The position numbers and the translations under genes were made by a program. Shown piece by piece: positions 32,675 through 42,600 of a stretch of 64,000 nt of DNA (positions are counted from its first letter, which is position 1; the number at the start of each line of letters is the position of its first letter). Under the pieces are notes generated by a model. That model did no database searches and had not been told where the DNA came from. It was given only the letters and a program-made list of their open reading frames with translations. The stretch is from Catenovulum agarivorans YM01 (GTDB lineage: Bacteria; Pseudomonadota; Gammaproteobacteria; Enterobacterales; Alteromonadaceae), in assembly GCF_000281085.1 (NCBI RefSeq), contig NZ_AJWM01000041.1:1-64000 (forward strand), given 5' to 3'.

Positions 32675-35413
32675 TTAGTAGCTGGCCCTTATGCCAAAGG
32701 TGTAGCGTGCGCCAGAGTCCACAAGTGATACAAAGTGATTGTCAAAACGTCCTTTTGATTTAACCTTTTCTCCGGTTACATTCAGACCTTCTAAAAATAT
32801 CGTGATATTTTCACTAACGTCATAACTCGCGCTCATGTCTACTTGGCTATAATCTTCAACAAAAATTGGGTCGCCGCCTGTCGGGTTTCTCAATGTCTGT
32901 AAAAATTCGTCTCTTTGGTTTAAAGCGACACGCATTTGCAAAGCATCTTTCTCATAGAAAACAACAAAGTTACGAGAGTCGCCCAAGCCTGTTAATGCGA
33001 ATGATTCTTCGAGGTTATTAACATCAATTTCAGTATCACTATCAACTATAGTCATATTGGCAAATACACCTAACCCGCTAAAAATACCAGGCAGCATGTC
33101 AAAAGTTTGCTGGTAGGACAGTTCTAGGCCGTCAACAGAAAGTGTTTCAGGAGAATTGACAAACCCAGCCACGTCCCATAACGCTTCGGACCCATCAGGC
33201 TCTGTGATATCTTCTCCTGTATTGGGGTTCTTAAAGATTTCTTTTCGAATGCCAGTAACAATAAAATTATCGACACTCTTTCTGAAATATGCAGCTGAAA
33301 CATAACTTACGTCACTGAAATACCATTCCAAAGACAGATCAAAGTTTGTTGATTCGTATAGGTCTATTTCGGGATTGCCTGAACTAGCTCGAAGAGCACC
33401 TGGGCTTAACACATCATAACTTGTCCTTGGTGCAAGAGTGCGCATAGTCGGACGGGTGATCGTTTGTGAATAAGCGAATCGGCCAATTAAATCATCCGTG
33501 ATGTCTAGCTGGAAATTAAATGCAGGCAATAAATTTGAGTATGAATTTGTTTTATTTACTGCTATTTCGTTTTCTGTGAATACCGCGGTCAATAGTGTTT
33601 CATCATTAGGAATTTCTTCCAGAGCAAGCAGGGCAATTTGACGGCCTTTGGCTGTCATATCTGTTTCGGTGTAGCGCAATCCGAAATTGGCTCGCCAAAA
33701 CATATCGGCCAATTCGCCGTCAAAGGCTAAGTCGACATACGCAGCTAATACACTTTCTTCAATGGCAAATGAATCAGCCTGTCGCTGAGGGCTAAAACCA
33801 TTGTTAGCGTCCAAAATTGCCCGAGTAGTACCTGGTTCTAAATTAAGTGCTTGGTCACGAGCACTTGCAGCTTCATCAGATTCAAGATAGTCAAAATAAG
33901 CATCGCCATCAAACCTTAGCCAACTTGTCGGTACGCCATCAGTATCTTCACCGCTCATAAAACCGTCTGGCGTGAAAGAGGTTAGCAAGTTATCAGGGAC
34001 ATCTATAGGGTAACCGCAATATAAGCATAAGACGCTAGAGTTTGTTCCATAACTGGTGTTTGCTTTTTCTCTATCTAAACTCGCAACGCCAAAATTGATG
34101 GAAGTAAGTGGTCCTAATTCAATGAAATACGAACCATCAACTTTGATTTCAGAGACATCATCTTCAATTTTTAAACCTTCTCGATTTGCCAAGTGAGCAC
34201 GACCTAAAGAAGGTGATAATTCCGGAATTCCTGTAACTTTGATGATTCCAGAGTTATTGGTCGAACTAATACTATTGTTAAAACCAATAACTGCAAATAT
34301 ATCATTACCGCCATTGTCTGATTTGGCAGAGCTTTCGGATATATCAAATTGCATTTCTAGCTTGTCTGAGATTTTCCACTCGGCGTTTAAACCAAATCCT
34401 TTTGTGGATGTTGGTCTGTTGAAACTTCTAGCGACAAAATCCGTCGCGCCGTTATCGCTGTGGGTTAGTTGGGTGACAGTACCGTTGGCATCAACGGTGA
34501 TATCTGAAAGCTCACTCATGGTCATCCAATGCCCAATTGAAGTTGCATCAGATTCAACGTTAAAATCCGAATAGAGCGCGTCAGCTGTAATGGTCAGATC
34601 TTCAGATGGTGCGTATTGCAAAACGACAGTCCCTCCAGTCCGAGTTCTGTCCTGAAAGTCAACAATTTGGTCGTTGGTTTGTTGTACAAATGAGCTTGTA
34701 GCGCCCCCAACGTGCGATAAATCGACGTCGTTTAAAAAACCTCTTGTATTAACTTGATCGACTCTAGCTTTTCGCTCTTGATGTGAAAATGAAATTAGTA
34801 GACCAAGGGTATCATCAGCAAATGTACCGCTAGCTAAACCTGAAAACTGAGGTGTAGTTTTACCGGATAATTCCTCATGTAAGGCTTTTGCACTGAACAC
34901 AAATTTGCTACCACTAATATCAAAAGGTCTTGCTGTAATGAGGTTAACTGTAGAGCCAATACCGCCATCAGTCATATCAGCTGAATATGTTTTATACACT
35001 TCTGTCCCGCTGATCAACTCTGATGCTAGAGTGTCAAAACTAAAGTCTCGCTCTTGATTTTCTGTTGCCATTGTCCGGCCATTGACCAATACATTGTTGA
35101 ATTCCGGACCAAATCCACGAACTGTTATTCTTTGGCCTTCACCGCCACTACGATCAATAGCAACCCCCGGAATTCTTTGTAACGATTCTGCGACGTTTTG
35201 GTCAGGGAACTTGCCAATATCTTCTGCAGAAATGGAATCAACAACCCCCCGGGCTTCTCGTTTAGTGTCTATCGCTTTTACTAAACTGCTTTTGATTCCT
35301 TTGACTAGAATTATTTCTGTTTCGTTTGGTTCTTGAGCTATAGCTTGAGCATTTATTAGGGCATTACTAACAGCTACTGCCACAGAGAGGTTGATAAATT
35401 TTTTGTTATGCAT
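32675..35413 (-). CDS. TonB-dependent receptor, probable galactoside oligosaccharide uptake
   Basis: Outer-membrane receptor, 912 residues, of the large Caulobacter/Xanthomonas/Alteromonas carbohydrate type. Signal peptide MHNKKFINLSVAVAVSNALINAQAIAQ, TonB-box-like EIILVKGIKSSL, plug with SAEDIGKFPDQNVAESLQRI, GVAIDRSGGEGQRITVRGFG and NNVLVNGRTMA, and the characteristic TYSADMTDGGIGSTVNLIT. The barrel ends RYTFGIRASY. First gene of the operon with lacZ and the GPH symporter; the LacI gene diverges from it and a perfect 22-bp palindrome lies 113 bp upstream. Substrate inferred from neighbours. Confidence 0.92.
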   Translation of the reverse strand: MHNKKFINLSVAVAVSNALINAQAIAQEPNETEIILVKGIKSSLVKAIDTKREARGVVDSISAEDIGKFPDQNVAESLQRIPGVAIDRSGGEGQRITVRGFGPEFNNVLVNGRTMATENQERDFSFDTLASELISGTEVYKTYSADMTDGGIGSTVNLITARPFDISGSKFVFSAKALHEELSGKTTPQFSGLASGTFADDTLGLLISFSHQERKARVDQVNTRGFLNDVDLSHVGGATSSFVQQTNDQIVDFQDRTRTGGTVVLQYAPSEDLTITADALYSDFNVESDATSIGHWMTMSELSDITVDANGTVTQLTHSDNGATDFVARSFNRPTSTKGFGLNAEWKISDKLEMQFDISESSAKSDNGGNDIFAVIGFNNSISSTNNSGIIKVTGIPELSPSLGRAHLANREGLKIEDDVSEIKVDGSYFIELGPLTSINFGVASLDREKANTSYGTNSSVLCLYCGYPIDVPDNLLTSFTPDGFMSGEDTDGVPTSWLRFDGDAYFDYLESDEAASARDQALNLEPGTTRAILDANNGFSPQRQADSFAIEESVLAAYVDLAFDGELADMFWRANFGLRYTETDMTAKGRQIALLALEEIPNDETLLTAVFTENEIAVNKTNSYSNLLPAFNFQLDITDDLIGRFAYSQTITRPTMRTLAPRTSYDVLSPGALRASSGNPEIDLYESTNFDLSLEWYFSDVSYVSAAYFRKSVDNFIVTGIRKEIFKNPNTGEDITEPDGSEALWDVAGFVNSPETLSVDGLELSYQQTFDMLPGIFSGLGVFANMTIVDSDTEIDVNNLEESFALTGLGDSRNFVVFYEKDALQMRVALNQRDEFLQTLRNPTGGDPIFVEDYSQVDMSASYDVSENITIFLEGLNVTGEKVKSKGRFDNHFVSLVDSGARYTFGIRASY

Positions 35414-35525
35414 TGTTAGTCCTTACTATGTTTTGTGTTTTATATGGTGCTGAGTACTAGAGCGGGTTTTACAATTAATGTTTAATTGTTGTACATCACA
35501 TGTTTATAGTATGTTTTAATTTTTA

Positions 35526-35547
35526 TTTCTGCAAGCGCTTGCAGAAA
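35526..35547. promoter_or_regulatory. LacI-type operator, perfect 22-bp palindrome
   Basis: The core TCTGCAAGCGCTTGCAGA plus two matched bases each side reads identically on both strands. The central CG and the CAAGCGCTTG centre are typical of LacI-family operators. It sits in the divergent region between the TonB receptor (start 35413) and the LacI gene (start 35709), so it could control both. Confidence 0.85.
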
Positions 35548-35708
35548 TGATGTTTAAAAAATTTGTTAAATGCATGTATAGTAAGGAAATATATTGTGAC
35601 TGCGTTGTCATTATTTGTGTTTTTATGATGAGTAGATTCTAAAAGTGGTATTTTTTTCCAACTTAAAGGATACTTGTTTAATATTTTCTGAAGGGGTTGA
35701 AAGCAAAC

Positions 35709-36707
35709 GTGATAACGTTAAAGCATGTCGCTGAATTAGCTGGTGTGTCTACTTCCACAGTTTCTAGAGTGGTAAGTGGAAAAGATGTCGTATCTAAATC
35801 TGTCAAAGATAAAGTAGAAAAAGCTATTAAAAAAACAGGTTATATTCCCAATGTTAATGCACGAGCGTTAGCTAACAAAAACTCTACATCTATTGGATTG
35901 GTAACGCCTGATCTGTCGCTAGCATTTTTTGGAACATTAGCTGCAGGCGTGATTGATGCTGCTGATGATCTCGGCGTAACCGTTGATATTTGTAATTCAA
36001 GAGGTAAAGATCAAAATAATTTAAATGCGGTAAAAACATTAATCAAAAGAGGTTTTAACAATATTTTGTTGGATGAATCTCACTGTGCCGAAAGCAAGAT
36101 ACTTGAACTTTGTGCAGAGGTTCCTGGGTTGGTCCTTATGAATCGGTTTATACCACAGATAGCTGAGCGATGTGTCTGTGTTGATAATGTTACTGGTGGT
36201 AATATGGCTGCTAGCTACCTGTTGGATAATTTGCATAACAATATAGCTTTTATTACCAGTAACTCAGAGATAGCAGACCCTTTTGATCGAATCCATGGCG
36301 CGAAGATAGCGATGGCAAAACGCGGAATTGATACAAATAATTGTTTAGTTGCCCAAGCAGCGCCAACAATTGACGGTGGTAAGCAGGCCGTTTTAGAGTT
36401 GTTAAACAAGTCAGATGAATTTACTGCTATATTAGCTTATAACGATAATATGGCTGTAGGGGCAATGAATGAGTTGCAAGATCGAGGAGTAAGAATTCCA
36501 GACGAAATCTCAGTTATAGGGTTTGATGATTTAGCTATATCTACAGTCTGTCGTCCAGCTTTAACAACCATGCACTATCCAATTCGAGAAATGGCAGACT
36601 ATGCTGTGAAATTGTCATTGGATCTAACTAGCAGCAAAAAAACATTGGGTACCAGCCATAAATTCATTCCAAAATTAATAGAAAGAAGCTCAGTATCAAA
36701 AATTTAG
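35709..36707 (+). CDS. LacI-family transcriptional regulator
   Basis: Sugar-responsive repressor, 332 residues: N-terminal HTH (ITLKHVAELAGVSTSTVSRV), hinge helix (NVNARALANKNS), and periplasmic-binding-protein-like effector domain (IGLVTPDLSLAFFGTLAAGV; ILAYNDNMAVGAMNELQDRG; ISVIGFDDLAIS). The frame opens with TTG at 35697, but AAGGGG abuts that codon; GTG 35709 (giving MITLKHVAELAG) has better spacing and matches usual LacI starts. Divergent from TonB-lacZ-GPH; the operator at 35526-35547 is its likely site. Effector is probably a galactose-containing sugar. Confidence 0.92.
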   Translation: MITLKHVAELAGVSTSTVSRVVSGKDVVSKSVKDKVEKAIKKTGYIPNVNARALANKNSTSIGLVTPDLSLAFFGTLAAGVIDAADDLGVTVDICNSRGKDQNNLNAVKTLIKRGFNNILLDESHCAESKILELCAEVPGLVLMNRFIPQIAERCVCVDNVTGGNMAASYLLDNLHNNIAFITSNSEIADPFDRIHGAKIAMAKRGIDTNNCLVAQAAPTIDGGKQAVLELLNKSDEFTAILAYNDNMAVGAMNELQDRGVRIPDEISVIGFDDLAISTVCRPALTTMHYPIREMADYAVKLSLDLTSSKKTLGTSHKFIPKLIERSSVSKI

Positions 36708-36818
36708 TCGTTGTTGTGCATTGCCGAAAATTAGGCCTTTGCGAGCACATGACAATGTTAGGTGTAACGAGATAGGGCAATTGAGTATTCTCTAATAGTG
36801 TAAAAATTCCTTTGATTT

Positions 36819-36830
36819 ATTGTTTACATT
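36819..36830. promoter_or_regulatory. Weak regulon box ATTGTTTACATT
   Basis: 10/12 match to ATTGTTAACAAT, 60 bp upstream of the GH16-lectin agarase start. Position is like the better copies elsewhere. Confidence 0.35.
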
Positions 36831-36890
36831 TAACTGTTGGTGATCAATCATAATTGCGCTTAATACACTTACACAAAGAAGGCTCTATTA

Positions 36891-38204
36891 ATGCTTCAAA
36901 AAATCACACTCTGTGCTTCTCTAGCACTAACCAGTACAACTATGTATGCAGCAGACTGGGATGGTGTACCGATTCCGGCACCAGCAGGTCAAAACAAAAC
37001 TTGGCAAATACAATCTGTGTCAGATGATTTTAACTACACAGCTTCAGCCAATAATAAACCAAACGCTTTTACCAGTCGTTGGAACGACAGCTATATTAAT
37101 GCGTGGTTAGGGCCTGGTGATACTGAATTTAGTGCAGGTCATTCGTACACAAATTCAGGCAAACTGGCTTTGCAAGCTGCTGAAAAAACAGGTACAGACA
37201 AAGTATACGCAGGTATTATTTCTTCAAAACAAACATTTACCTATCCGCTTTATATTGAAGCGCGGGCAAAATCAACCAACAACACTATGGCGAATGCAGT
37301 ATGGATGTTAAGTGCTGATTCAACTCAAGAATTAGATGCAATGGAAGCTTATGGTAGTGATAGGCCAGGCCAAGAATGGTTTGATCGTCGTATGCATGTG
37401 AGCCATCATGTATTTATTCGCGAACCATTCCAAGATTATCAACCAAAAGACGAAGGCTCTTGGATATACAATGAGCAAGAGCCATGGCGCGTTTCTTATC
37501 ACAACTATGGTATGCATTGGAAAGATCCTTGGAATGTTGATTATTACATTGATGGTGTTTTAGTTAGAAGTGTCTCTGGCCCTCAAATGATTGATCCAAA
37601 TAACTTCACCAACGGCACAGGTATCAACAAACCATTACATATTATTATTGATATGGAACATCAAGACTGGCGCGATGTTAAACCAACGTCTGCTGAGCTT
37701 GCAGATCCTGCAAAAAGTATTTTTTATGTAGATTGGATCAGGGTCTACAAACCAGTTGATTCAGGTGCTTCAGCGCCTACGCCACCTACAGGTGCCACTT
37801 CTTTACAGGCGAGACATAGCAGTAAATGTTTAGACTTATCAGCTGGTAATTCGGCCGATGGCACTAACATGCAGCAGTGGGGGTGTAGTGCAACCAATAC
37901 TAACCAAGATATTACTTTTGTGGCTAAAGGTGATGGTTATTATGAAATGAAAACTAAACACAACAAATGTATTGATGTTGCAGGTAAAGAAACAACTAAT
38001 GGTGCTAACCTTGTGCAGTGGAGCTGTTACAACGGTACCAACCCGCAGTTTAAATTACTCGATAAAGGTAACGGTTGGTTTCAATTACAAGCAAAACACA
38101 GTGGAAAATGTTTAGAAGTCGTCAACTCTGCTACCACCAATGGTGCAAATGTGCAGCAGTGGGCTTGTGGAAATGGTAACAACCAGCAATGGAAGTTCCA
38201 ATAA
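36891..38204 (+). CDS. Secreted GH16 beta-agarase with C-terminal ricin-type CBM13
   Basis: Endo-beta-agarase, 437 residues. Signal peptide MLQKITLCASLALTSTTMYA. The mature protein starts DWDGVPIPAPAGQNKTW, the classic start of GH16 beta-agarases, with catalytic motif Glu147-Leu-Asp149-Ala-Met-Glu152 (TQELDAMEAYG) and C-terminal strands FYVDWIRVYKPV. After a short linker (GASAPTPPTG) comes a ricin B-type trefoil lectin (about residues 305-437) with repeated (Q/K)ARHSxKCLD and QQW motifs. Not lipid-anchored, so it is the likely freely secreted agarase. Monocistronic: followed by a strong terminator. Agar is the probable substrate. Confidence 0.94.
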   Translation: MLQKITLCASLALTSTTMYAADWDGVPIPAPAGQNKTWQIQSVSDDFNYTASANNKPNAFTSRWNDSYINAWLGPGDTEFSAGHSYTNSGKLALQAAEKTGTDKVYAGIISSKQTFTYPLYIEARAKSTNNTMANAVWMLSADSTQELDAMEAYGSDRPGQEWFDRRMHVSHHVFIREPFQDYQPKDEGSWIYNEQEPWRVSYHNYGMHWKDPWNVDYYIDGVLVRSVSGPQMIDPNNFTNGTGINKPLHIIIDMEHQDWRDVKPTSAELADPAKSIFYVDWIRVYKPVDSGASAPTPPTGATSLQARHSSKCLDLSAGNSADGTNMQQWGCSATNTNQDITFVAKGDGYYEMKTKHNKCIDVAGKETTNGANLVQWSCYNGTNPQFKLLDKGNGWFQLQAKHSGKCLEVVNSATTNGANVQQWACGNGNNQQWKFQ

Positions 38205-38213
38205 GCTTATTTT

Positions 38214-38241
38214 ACCCGCAATCAGTTAATTGGTTGCGGGT
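38214..38241 (+). terminator. Rho-independent terminator of GH16 agarase gene
   Basis: 8-bp perfect stem ACCCGCAA / TTGCGGGT with a 12-nt loop, followed by TTGTTTTTA. It starts 10 nt after the agarase stop, in the short gap before the convergent gene. Confidence 0.85.
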
Positions 38242-38247
38242 TTGTTT

Positions 38248-39417
38248 TTATAACGAATTAGCTGTATTAGCTGTATTAGCCCAGTTATTTGCAGCCTCTT
38301 CATCTATTTCTCGCCACTTTTTTACAATAATCCGCGCAATTTCAGCTTGGTTGCTTTTGGGAATAGCATCAAATTTTTCAACTAGCCATAGTACATCTTG
38401 ATTAGCGATATTTTGCGCTACATTCAATAACAAATGTTGCTGCATGTTAGGTTCTGCTTCGTTTAACGCCAATTGCCAAGCAAATTGATGGTTTTGTGGC
38501 TCAGCAACCGCCAAATCTAAAATAGAGTTTAATGCTGCTGCGCGTTCTATTGGTTCGTTCAATGTAATTGCCCAAGTTAAAGCCGAATTTAAATCTTGTT
38601 TCGCCACTGTATGTGCGTAACGCGCTATAAGGATAGTTTTTTGTGGATTTTGTGGCATGAGTTCTAAATAATACAAAGCTTCAGCAGGTTGTTGCTCTAA
38701 CAAATTTAATATCAGTTTGTTTATCACCGAATAATACATATTTGAACGCTCGCGCCCTTCAATCCACTCCAGTACAGCTGTGTACTCGACTTGCGCCCAA
38801 TTGACTAAAATACTGTCCATTATTTGAGTTTTTAAGTTTGCATCGGATAGGTTTTCAGCTAACGCCAGTATCGACGCTTGGTTGTGCTCACTCGCACCAA
38901 CGTAGGCAGATATTAATAAATCTGACTTCACGCTTTCTTCCAATGTTTGTGAATCAAGCCAATTTAATACTGAATTTAAATTATCCGCGCTAGCGGCGCT
39001 GATAACGTCATAAATTAAATAGCTAGAAACCTCAGCGGGCTGCGCCATTAAATGCACCAATGCACTATTTAGATCTAATGCGGCCCAAGCTTTGTATAAA
39101 TTTAATAGGTCATTGATGGTGGAGGGATTTTTAGTGGTTAAAAGCGTAATACAACTTTGAATCTGTTGTAGGTTATCAAGTTGCCAACCTGTATTTTTAC
39201 ATTCAGCTAAGCTCTGGTTTATTTGTTTTTCGGTAGTGGTTTTTGGGTTAGTTGAATTGACAGATTCAGGTTGCTGAGTTGCATCGGTGCGTGTGTTATT
39301 GCTGTTGGTTGATTCAATTGCAGACTCAGGCGAATTAGCAGGCTGCCTAAGAAAAAATGACAACAAACCTACAATACAAAGCATGACCACAGATAACGCA
39401 ACAATCGAACCTTTCAT
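38248..39417 (-). CDS. Membrane-anchored helical-repeat protein of unknown function
   Basis: 389 residues, not recognised. One N-terminal membrane anchor (IVALSVVMLCIVGLLSFFL), a low-complexity Asn/Thr/Ser-rich linker (about residues 30-65), then only alpha-helical repeats in the periplasm with recurring Trp-Ala/Leu pairs (LNSVLNWLDSQTLEE, YTAVLEWIEGRERS, LNSALTWAITLNEP), reminiscent of TPR- or HEAT-like solenoids. The frame begins at TTG 39423; ATG 39417 is preferred. A regulon-type box ATTGTACACAAT is 30 bp upstream, which would tie it to galactan use. Convergent with the agarase gene. Confidence 0.75.
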   Translation of the reverse strand: MKGSIVALSVVMLCIVGLLSFFLRQPANSPESAIESTNSNNTRTDATQQPESVNSTNPKTTTEKQINQSLAECKNTGWQLDNLQQIQSCITLLTTKNPSTINDLLNLYKAWAALDLNSALVHLMAQPAEVSSYLIYDVISAASADNLNSVLNWLDSQTLEESVKSDLLISAYVGASEHNQASILALAENLSDANLKTQIMDSILVNWAQVEYTAVLEWIEGRERSNMYYSVINKLILNLLEQQPAEALYYLELMPQNPQKTILIARYAHTVAKQDLNSALTWAITLNEPIERAAALNSILDLAVAEPQNHQFAWQLALNEAEPNMQQHLLLNVAQNIANQDVLWLVEKFDAIPKSNQAEIARIIVKKWREIDEEAANNWANTANTANSL

Positions 39418-39446
39418 AACCAAACCATAAATTTAGATGATATTTA

Positions 39447-39458
39447 ATTGTACACAAT
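39447..39458. promoter_or_regulatory. Putative regulon box ATTGTACACAAT
   Basis: 11/12 match to the perfect ATTGTATACAAT copy at 15755, 30 bp upstream of the helical-repeat protein start. Confidence 0.45.
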
Positions 39459-39693
39459 TTGATTTCATGTGGCATTTTGAAATTTTGTCTCAATGATAGA
39501 GCGGGGAATATATGAAGAGAGTTTAAATAGCGATATTCCGTAATTGGTTACTTCATGTTTGCTGGATAATTTTGTTGTTTTTATATGACAACTAAACAAA
39601 AAAGTTGAGAAAAATCATAATAATGCTAGTGTAATCACAGCCAAACAAAAGACAAATAATAAGCACTGGCAGTGCAAAAATGGAGTTTAATTA

Positions 39694-42600
39694 ATGTCGT
39701 CTCCCAGCCAAACTAGCAATTTCGGATTCCTTCAAGAACACGATCCACTTTTTGTAGAACTAGCAGCATCTGCTGAACGTGCATTTTATAGCGATCCAAA
39801 CACGACATTAATTAAACTCAGGCAGTTAGGTGAAGCACTAGCACAGCACATTGCTGCCTTAGTCGGAATTCAGTTTGATGAACAAACTTCACAAGCCGAT
39901 TTGCTATACAAAATAAATCGTGAACTAAAGTTAGAACCAGTGGTTAGGGAGTTATTTCATACCCTTAGAATTGAAGGCAATAAAGCTACACACAGATTCA
40001 AAACCAAACATAAAGAAGCCATTAATGGTTTGATGGTCGCGCGAAAATTGGCAATTTGGTTCCATCAATCATTTGGCAAAACGGGTACAAAGTTTAAAGC
40101 AGGGGCTTTTGTTGCGCCAACAGACCCAAGTGAGCAATTACGCAAATTACAAAGTGAAATAGAAAAACTAAAAAATGATTTAGACCAAGCGAATATAGAC
40201 CTTAACTCAAGCCAACAACTTAACGAACTGATTGCCCAAGAAAAAGACGAATACCAAAGCCTAGCGCATGCAATGGATGAGGAATCGCGCCTGTTAGCTA
40301 AACAAGCCACAGAGCACGAACAAGCATTATCAGCACAAAAACAAGAATACGAAGCCAAAATAAAAGCATTGCAAGCGCAATTGGCTGAGCAAGATGAAAA
40401 CAGCAAAACATCACAACGTCAGCAGCTTAACCGCAATACTCAAGCTGCTAGTCAGAATATAGAATTAGACGAAGCATTAACTCGTATCTTGATAGATCAG
40501 CAATTAACTGAAGCTGGCTGGCAAGCAGATAGTGAAGCGTTGACCTATCAAAATGGCACCCGCCCAGAAAAAGGCAAAAATATCGCAATTGCCGAATGGC
40601 CTACTGAATACAAAGGCAGTAAAGGCCGCGCAGATTATGTGCTGTTTTGTGGGTTAACACCAATAGCAGTAGTAGAAGCTAAAAAAGAAAATATCAATGT
40701 AGCTGGAAAAATTCCGCAAGCCGAACGATACAGCAAAGGCTTAGCTGTAAATTCACCATTACAAGGTGCATGGGAACTAGCGGGAATGACAATAGCTTGG
40801 CCAGACGATGAAGATGGCCATTATAAAGTACCTTTTGTTTATTCCTGCAATGGGCGACCATTTGTTAAACAACTTGCAGAACAATCTGGCACTTGGTTTA
40901 GAGATATTAGGCACGGGTCAAATATTAAAAGGCCATTAGAAAGTTTTCATAGCCCAGAAGGTTTGCTCGACATACTGAAACGCAGTAAAGAAGACGCCCA
41001 ACGAAAACTAAAAACCGAGCCTTTTGGTTATTTAAAATTACGCGACTACCAACAAAAAGCCATTTTAGCGGTAGAAAAAACACTGAGTTGCGATATACGC
41101 CAAGCCTTATTAGCTATGGCAACCGGTACAGGTAAAACCCGCACTATAATTGGCTTAATGTACCGATTTTTAAAAGCAGAACGTTTTAAACGCATTTTGT
41201 TTTTGGTAGATCGCACCGCGTTAGGCCAACAAGCCTTAGATGCATTTAACGAAGCGCCACTTGAGCAAAACCACACCTTATCCAAAATATATAACTTGGC
41301 TGAATTAGGCGACATGGCCGCCGAAGCGGAAACCCGTGTGCAAGTAGCTACAGTACAAGCTATGGTTAATCGCATTTTTAAAAGCGACAACCCACCACCG
41401 CTTGATCAGTTCGACTGCATAATTATCGACGAAGCCCACCGAGGTTATACGCTCGATCAAGAAATGACCGAAGGTGAATTAGCCACGCGCGATGCCAGCC
41501 AATATTTATCAAGTTACCGCCGAGTATTAGATTATTTTGATGCAGTAAAAATAGCCTTAACAGCAACACCAGCCAAACATACTAGCGAAATTTTTGGTAA
41601 ACCTGTTTACACCTATTCATATCGTGAAGCGGTTGCAGATGACTGGTTAATTGATCACGAACCGCCTATTCGCTATGAAACTTTACTCACCCAAAAAGGC
41701 ATTCATTTTGAAAAAGGTGAACAAGTCCAATCTATCAATACACAAACAGGTGAGATTGAATTTGCCGAGCTAGAAGACGAACTGAGTTTTGAAATTGACG
41801 CTTTTAACAAGCAAGTGATAAATGAAAATTTTAATCGAGTTATCTGCGAACAACTAGTTCAGGAATTAGACCCATTTGGTGAAGAAAAAACTGTTATATT
41901 TTGTGCGCCATCACAAAAAGGATTACATGCAGATATGGTTAAAAGGCTGTTAGATGAAGCCTTTAAAGAATTATACGGTACAGATTACAAACAAGCCTCT
42001 GTAGCGGTAATTAAAGGTGACTCATACAAAGTAGACCAATTAATCCGCCAGTTCAAAAACGAACGTTACCCAAACATTGCCATTACAGTTGACTTGCTGA
42101 CTACTGGTATCGACGTACCAAAAATTTGTAATCTGGTATTTATGCGCCGCGTAAAATCACGCATTTTGTATGAACAAATGATCGGCCGCGCCACACGCCG
42201 TTGTGACGAAATAGGCAAAACAGTATTTCGTATATACGACCCAGTAGATATTTACGCCGCCCTTGGCGAAGTAAACAGCATGAAACCATTGGTGAAAGAC
42301 CCAAACATTACGCTGGAACAGTTAGTTGAAGAAATAGCCGACCCAGAACAGCTTGAACGCGCATTAAACGCACCAGGCGACACAGCCGAGCAAAATCAAG
42401 CTGATGTGGTGTTAAGTCAACTTAGCCAGAAGGTGATGCGAGTATTGCGTAAAGCTGAGAAAAAATCTGAAAACAAACCTCAGTTAAAACAAAAGCTAGA
42501 AGAACTGCACGATTTATGGGGCGTAGAGCCTAAAAACTTACACAGTCACTTACACCAAATAGGTCCAAAACAAACGGCTGAGTTTTTAAATAAACATGTC

